Positions 59,268-64,000 of a stretch of 64,000 nt of DNA are shown one piece after another. The stretch lies in NCBI RefSeq assembly GCF_000210295.1, contig NC_026743.1:1302001-1366000 (forward strand), in the 5' to 3' direction. The notes beneath the pieces are model-generated. The model saw only the letters and a program-made list of their open reading frames with translations. It did not search any database and was not told the origin of the DNA. A program made the translations under genes and the position numbers. Origin of the DNA: Trypanosoma brucei gambiense DAL972 (lineage: Eukaryota > Euglenozoa > Kinetoplastea > Trypanosomatida > Trypanosomatidae). The stretch's first letter is position 1, and each line of letters begins with the position of its first letter.

Positions 59268-61403
59268 ATGGCTACAACCTTGCCTTTACAGCAACAGCGA
59301 CTCTTTGACAAACTCGCGCGCGATTTCGATGCACGGGAATATGCAAAGGGCCTGCGCACAGCCGACAGCATTCTGTCCGTCGTCCCCAACCACGCGGACA
59401 CCCTCGCACTGAAGGGGTTGACGTTGCACCACATGGGTCGTAAGGAAGAGGGACGTGAAATCATCGAAAGCGCCCTCGGTTTCAACGATACTTCCACAGT
59501 TGTGTGGCATTCGCTCGGGATGTGCCACCGCGCAGATGATAATCACGTGGAGGCGCTGCATGCGTTCCAGAAGGCACACGAATACGGCCCATCGAACGTA
59601 AACGTTCTACGAGATATTTCATCAATCTGTGTACAATTGAGGGAGTGGGAGCAATTCGTGGACGTTCGCAGAAAGATGGTGACCTTAAGACCAGGCGTCC
59701 GCGCCAACTGGATTGCACTGTCCTGTGGCCATCGCATGCTTGGAAACAAGGAATTAGCGGCTGCTGTGATAGACGTTATGACTACTATAATGGAAGCAGG
59801 AGATAACAGGGCGGAGAAGAGCGAAGTGCGCCTCTATCAGGTGGAACTAGAGTTGGCTTGTAATGCGCCTGCCCGAGCATTGGATCTACTGAAGAAACAC
59901 AGCCAGGAGATCATCGATGAATACGAAAAGGCGTCTCTTCGCGCCAAAACTCACGCACTTCTCGGGCAAAAGGTGGAAGCTGAGAAATGGTACATGGAGC
60001 TCATCACCAGAGGAATGGCGGAGGCGGATTGCGTTGCCGCGATTGCCCAATTGCGCAAGATTCCTCTTGACGCAGCCCGACGTCCAAAGCGTGATGTGGA
60101 TAAATACCTAGAACTTCTTAAACAAGTTCAGGAAGTAAACCCCAAGAGTAACTACGCCAAACGGCAGGTCCTGGAATGTGTGCCTATCGAGCAGTTCAGG
60201 GACCAACTTCGTGAATACGCGGGGATGTTCATAGTGAAAACCATTCCCTCGCTTTTCAGTGTTCTCAAATCACTTTATCAGTGTCCTGATCGCACACAGC
60301 ATATTGGTGAGGTGTTCCATCAATGGGAAGAGGAACTCATGGCGGGAGATTTCTCAAGCTTCGGTGGAAAGAAAGATCCTACTTTTATTTTGTGGGTTTG
60401 GATGTATTTGGCTTCCCACTATTGCCGTATACGTGAGTTTGGACGGGCTTTGGAGTATATTGGCCGCGCCATCGACCACACACCAACGTTTGACCTTTTG
60501 TACCTCATGAAGGCGAAAATACAAGCGAAGAACAACCAGTTGGACGAAGCTGCGAAAACGGCCGATATGGCACGCCGGTTGGACCTACAAGACAAGTACC
60601 TCAACGGAAAGGCTGCCAAGTACTTCTTCCGCGCCAACAAGATTAGGGAGGGGGAAGCACTAATGCAAATGTTCTACAAGACCACTGAGGTACCTGACGA
60701 TACATACCTTACTGCGCTGGAATCCCAGTGCGCATGGTATGAAAGAGAGGTAGGGGATGCGTATTATCGAATGGGTGACTACATCTCTGCACTATCAAAT
60801 TACCTGATGTGCGAGAGCCACCACCAACGTAATCACAATGAATTGTCCGAGTTTCACAACTATGTATTTCGTAGGTGCACGATGAGGGCCTGGTTTAACG
60901 TAATCGCCTGTGACGACAACCTCGAAGAAAACAAATTCTTTCAGAAACTGTGCCCCCGTATCGTTAGGACATATATGAAGATTCATGAGGAAGGTGAGGA
61001 GGCTGTGCGAGCCAAATATGCTCCTAGACCAGAAGTGGGTAAGTATAGCGATGTGGAGGAAGGAAAGCGTATCGGAAACCTGAGACGTACATTCTACTTG
61101 CACAACGTAGACATCTCCGATCCTCTCAAGAAAGCAGGGCGATATCTTCAGGCGTCCCTTCTGCACAATGCGCTGTCATCGGAGGTGCACCTCCTAGCAG
61201 TTGAGTTCTACACAATGTGCCGAATGCCCTTTCTCGTGGCACGTGAGTTGTTGATTTTGGCTAAGTTGAAATGTCCGTCGACGAACGAGCTTGTTACTCA
61301 GTTCGAAAACAACCTGTTTCGTGAAATGGCATCCAGCATGGATCCACGGGTGGAGTCCATAATCAAGGAAACGCTTACTACCGCTTTGGAAAAACTGAAT
61401 TAA
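59268..61403 (+). CDS. NAA15: N-terminal acetyltransferase A auxiliary subunit NAA15 (NAT1)
   Basis: The 711-residue protein is a TPR superhelix of the NAA15/NARP1 family. Family marks, compared from memory, are A-L-K-G-L-T-L near 48, the R-D-I-S-S-I-C-V-Q-L-R block near 110, L-R-P-x-x-R-A-N-W-I near 143, the L-W-V-W-M-Y-L-A-S-H-Y block near 375 and A-L-E-Y-I-x-x-A-I-x-x-T-P-T near 400, followed by A-K-I and D-E-A-A. It scaffolds the catalytic subunit NAA10 on the ribosome, where NatA acetylates nascent chains that begin with Ser, Ala, Thr and similar residues. It is shorter than the human protein (about 866), lacking much of the Lys/Glu-rich C-terminal insert. The ATG at 59268 is the first in frame; 59262 is a GTG. 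Confidence 0.88.
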   Translation: MATTLPLQQQRLFDKLARDFDAREYAKGLRTADSILSVVPNHADTLALKGLTLHHMGRKEEGREIIESALGFNDTSTVVWHSLGMCHRADDNHVEALHAFQKAHEYGPSNVNVLRDISSICVQLREWEQFVDVRRKMVTLRPGVRANWIALSCGHRMLGNKELAAAVIDVMTTIMEAGDNRAEKSEVRLYQVELELACNAPARALDLLKKHSQEIIDEYEKASLRAKTHALLGQKVEAEKWYMELITRGMAEADCVAAIAQLRKIPLDAARRPKRDVDKYLELLKQVQEVNPKSNYAKRQVLECVPIEQFRDQLREYAGMFIVKTIPSLFSVLKSLYQCPDRTQHIGEVFHQWEEELMAGDFSSFGGKKDPTFILWVWMYLASHYCRIREFGRALEYIGRAIDHTPTFDLLYLMKAKIQAKNNQLDEAAKTADMARRLDLQDKYLNGKAAKYFFRANKIREGEALMQMFYKTTEVPDDTYLTALESQCAWYEREVGDAYYRMGDYISALSNYLMCESHHQRNHNELSEFHNYVFRRCTMRAWFNVIACDDNLEENKFFQKLCPRIVRTYMKIHEEGEEAVRAKYAPRPEVGKYSDVEEGKRIGNLRRTFYLHNVDISDPLKKAGRYLQASLLHNALSSEVHLLAVEFYTMCRMPFLVARELLILAKLKCPSTNELVTQFENNLFREMASSMDPRVESIIKETLTTALEKLN

Positions 61404-62598
61404 CCGAAGCGGGGTGTTTCACACTACTGCGCACAAGCAGGTTTTCCGCCCAGCTCGCAAGGGGGAATAGGGTAGTGGAGGTGTCGTCATACAAAAACAG
61501 ATGTGAGGGTGAGATAAACGTACCGAGTAATGGATGTAAGGGAAGGGGATGGCTCAAATGCAATATAACCCGATCACAACACAGACTGTGCTTGTTTCTG
61601 TGCAGCGTACACGTAGCGTGCAGAAGGCCAGGTGAGTCCTCTACCGTTTTTCCAGGTAACGGCTCCCAACTTTCTCTCTCCACTTGTGTTTCCTTTGTGC
61701 TGAATCTTCTCTGAGTTACCTTTCATCGACTCCAGCTACATGGCCGCACTTCGTACTCCCTTATTCTATATACATAGTAGGCCAAGAACATTGAGTAGGA
61801 GCACGGTTCGTCCGACCGACCTAGCGAACGAAACAGGAAGGTAAAGCCAAAAACACATCAAAATAGCTGAGAATGTGTACATGTTATTATTTTTTTTCTT
61901 TTCACTGTATACGATAACGATGAAGTATCAGCAAACAAAGTGTATAAGACCTAGAGGATTTGCGGGGATCGCACACTGTGATGATGGCGTGTGCGGTGCC
62001 TAATGTGTCGCATTCGTACTACGAGGTTGTGCTTGTATGTGTGTGGGTAATCATCCGCAATCTTTTACTGGAATCATTCTCACTGTTGCACGGGATGTAA
62101 TATTACATCTTCACTCCTTTGACTTATTGTTGTGGAAGAGGATGCTGAGGAGGATGTAGGAGTGCTCTTAAAGGAGATAGAGGAAGTGGAGAGGGTGTAG
62201 GTTGTTCTTGTTAATTGTATTTTAATATTAGTAATGTCTTGAGAGAAGTGTGTATTGTGTAGGTCTATGTATGTGTGTGTGTGGGGGGGGGGGAGAGATT
62301 GTTGGTAGTTGGGAGAAGGGATAGAAAGAAGAAATGAGGGCTCTACGTAAAGTACTTTGTGTTAGTGTTGTAGTTATAAATAATACCCGTCACTAAAGTC
62401 CGTTGCCACTCAGCGGAGTGCCGCGGGTCGTCGCGGCAGGGTCAATAACCATCACCCAAATAACGGGATACCAAGCACCTAACTGGATTATTGAACGGAA
62501 CGTGTATAAATAGGTATAAAGGAACGGATGCGTGGATCAGCTGCGGTAATATTCCACCCTCTCCTTTGTTCTTTGTTCTTTAAAGAAGGGTCGGACCT
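61404..62598 (+). other. Long intergenic region before the surface-protein genes
   Basis: A (TG)-rich stretch and a G-run lie at about 62269-62293. A GC-rich hairpin (6-bp stem 62420-62425 with 62432-62437, six-base loop) stands out in AT-rich sequence. The 3' end has a T/C tract (62552-62580) with AG at 62584-62585, the acceptor for the next gene 14 bases downstream. A 22-codon acidic frame ending at 62200 could be a decayed coding remnant but is too short to call. Confidence 0.5.
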
Positions 62599-63783
62599 AT
62601 GAAGGTGAATTGTTTTCTACCTTTGTTGCTGTCAGTCAGTTATTGCACTTTAGCCGACGATAGCGCGCTCACACTGAAGGCGGGGGAAAGTATCTGCAAA
62701 CTGTCGAAAAGGTTGAAGTCAGTGTTCAAGTATGTAGACCGAAGAACGGATATTGCCTTGGAAAAGATCTCCGATCTTGAGGATATGTTGGAAGTGGTGA
62801 AGTTTAAGATTGTGAAGGGAAGGTCGAATAATACGAATAGAGAGTGCAAGGATGTCTCCGATTTTATTATGAGTAAAGCAACTTGGTTGATAAGAAAAGG
62901 GAGAAAGGAGGTTGATAGATTGAAATACGTGGGGCTTGCGGCAATTGGAAATGCGGGACTGGCGGCAGGGAGGTTAGATGAGATGGTCAATGTGTGGAGG
63001 AGGGTGTACAGTGCCGGTACTGGAAACTTTTGCATTGGGGATGAAGGGAATGAAACAAAGAGGACTGCACTTCCAGATTGCTATCTGACAGATTCGGAGA
63101 GGGATGACTTTACTGGGATTGATGAAGGGGACAGGTTAGAAGATATAAACAATGTTACCGCTGACGCCTTTAATGAATTATTGGAGTTGCATACAGAGGA
63201 TGATTTGTGGAGTAGCCCATTGACGAGTGGCATGGACGGTAAGGACTGCCGTCTAACAAATGCCAGGTCTGGCGGAGGTTACCTCGTCGGAGAGAGCCCA
63301 TCTGGTAATCTGTTTTGGGGAGACGGGGTGCTTGGGGTGAAGAGGGGTAGCCGAGGGTATGACGGAAGGACGTCGAATGTAAGGAGCAAATTACTCATAA
63401 ATGATGTAGTGTGGGAAGCAGACACTGTAGAGCATACCCCTATTATAAGGAATGTACACGAAGACTTGCAAAATTTTTTTATCGACGCAGAAAAAATTGA
63501 TGAATTGGTGGGGGAGACTGGGGATAAGTGGAATTGGGAGTTCTCTCATGAAATTGGAAGTCACAGTGGTCATCCCTCAGAGTTTGATGATGAGGAAACT
63601 GACGATGTAGCGGACAACACATCGGCAGTGGAAGAGGCAATAGGGAAGGCATTTGTGGGGTTGGGAAATAGGGAAGCGTTTCAGGAAGAGATGGTGTTGG
63701 AAGAGATGGCGTTGTGTGGAGAATGTAATATTTACACTTATTACCAGTTGTTTTTCTTAGTTTTCGTTCCTGTTTTTGTTTGA
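62599..63783 (+). CDS. Secreted or surface protein of a trypanosome-specific family, first of a tandem
   Basis: The 394-residue product has a clear signal peptide (about 1-19, ending before A-D-D). The mature N-terminal part is helical with a regular Cys pattern (S-I-C near 33, E-C near 82, F-C near 147, D-C near 160) and four possible N-glycosylation sites (N-N-T, N-E-T, N-V-T, N-T-S). A Gly-rich middle and an acidic region follow, then C-G-E-C and a hydrophobic C-terminal tail of about 15 residues that could be a GPI signal or short anchor. This helical, Cys-paired N-terminal layout resembles VSG-like, PAG and ESAG families; I cannot name it more closely. The partial gene at 63894 shares its N-terminal pattern. 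Base use (GGA, AAG, GAG rich) differs from neighbours. Confidence 0.7.
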   Translation: MKVNCFLPLLLSVSYCTLADDSALTLKAGESICKLSKRLKSVFKYVDRRTDIALEKISDLEDMLEVVKFKIVKGRSNNTNRECKDVSDFIMSKATWLIRKGRKEVDRLKYVGLAAIGNAGLAAGRLDEMVNVWRRVYSAGTGNFCIGDEGNETKRTALPDCYLTDSERDDFTGIDEGDRLEDINNVTADAFNELLELHTEDDLWSSPLTSGMDGKDCRLTNARSGGGYLVGESPSGNLFWGDGVLGVKRGSRGYDGRTSNVRSKLLINDVVWEADTVEHTPIIRNVHEDLQNFFIDAEKIDELVGETGDKWNWEFSHEIGSHSGHPSEFDDEETDDVADNTSAVEEAIGKAFVGLGNREAFQEEMVLEEMALCGECNIYTYYQLFFLVFVPVFV

Positions 63784-63893
63784 ATCAGTTTCACTTGTTT
63801 TGCATCACCGTAGACCAGGTGTCTTTAACATGTGTATATCTTCGGTGGTGGTGTGTTAGCCTTCCGTGCTGATTTTTTTTTTTGATAGTAGAG
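63784..63893 (+). promoter_or_regulatory. Compact intergenic spacer with trans-splice acceptor
   Basis: Only 110 bases separate the two surface-protein genes. A T-run at 63872-63883 is followed by AG at about 63888, just before the ATG at 63894. The spacing is far shorter than elsewhere in the window and fits a recent tandem array. Confidence 0.6.
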
Positions 63894-64000
63894 ATGCTCA
63901 AGTTTGTTCTTGTGTTAATACTGATTATTGTTGGTGGTGACTATTGTTATCGTGGTAACGCTGGGGTGGCTTTGAAGTTGCAAGCCGTGAAGTCCGTGTG
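63894..64000 (+). CDS. Second surface-protein gene, 5' end only
   Basis: The frame runs from the ATG at 63894 to the window edge (35 codons). It opens with a strongly hydrophobic signal peptide (about residues 4-15) and then reads A-L-K-L-Q-A-V-K-S-V, with the next codon starting TG, so possibly Cys. The gene before has L-T-L-K-A-G-E-S-I-C at the equivalent point after its leader. This shared pattern and the short spacer indicate two members of one family in tandem. Nothing can be said about the rest of the protein. Confidence 0.6.
   Translation, partial: MLKFVLVLILIIVGGDYCYRGNAGVALKLQAVKSV

Noticed and set aside
62132..62200. Short acidic frame as a decayed surface-protein C terminus
   Set aside because: Only 22 codons are open and similarity to the tail of the next gene is limited to a few residues.
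1..64000. Retroelements (ingi, RIME, SLACS), CRISPR arrays, prophage or bacterial operon features
   Set aside because: No reverse transcriptase, no repeat-spacer pattern and no bacterial gene were seen; the window is ordinary trypanosome coding sequence on one strand.

Overview
The window is nuclear DNA from an African trypanosome of the Trypanosoma brucei group. All convincing genes lie on the + strand. No intron was needed in any gene, and most genes are preceded by a pyrimidine-rich tract followed by an AG, the layout of spliced-leader trans-splicing in a polycistronic transcription unit. Lineage-specific genes fit as well: glycosomal aldolase with an N-terminal PTS2, an RNase III-type RNA-editing endonuclease with a U1-like zinc finger, HOP1, GPI10, an ISWI-partner-like chromatin protein, and lineage-specific surface proteins at the right edge. 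From memory (unchecked), this gene set lies on T. brucei chromosome 10.

Left part (1-20 kb): the 3' end of a probable IFT gene (IFT122-like), a Sel1-repeat secretory protein, a multi-pass membrane protein, a giant helical-repeat (PPR-like) protein, the cilia protein CFAP119/CCDC189, the editing endonuclease KREN2, and a DDT/WHIM, AT-hook, acidic nuclear protein (probably NLP).

Middle (20-41 kb): two nearly identical RPL24 genes flanking an unrelated membrane protein; HOP1 (HORMA); a mitochondrial membrane protein; an inositol-polyphosphate 5-phosphatase; a MEMO1 family protein; a CorA-like transporter; two small probable mitochondrial proteins; and the GPI mannosyltransferase GPI10.

Right part (41-64 kb): a two-TM protein and two orphan proteins around a PP2C-like protein that appears to have lost catalytic residues, then RPS9, glycosomal aldolase, a five-repeat small protein, a Gemin2-like snRNP assembly factor, a small protein with a BILBO1-type N-terminal domain, a membrane J-protein, the NatA auxiliary subunit NAA15, and the start of a tandem of secreted or surface proteins.

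The genes do not form a functional operon; as usual in trypanosomes, neighbours are co-transcribed but unrelated. RPL24, RPS9 and ALD stand out by C/G-ending codons typical of highly expressed genes. Several starts were moved from the longest open frame to the first real ATG after a plausible splice acceptor. I saw no tRNA, rRNA, retroelement, CRISPR array or opposite-strand gene.
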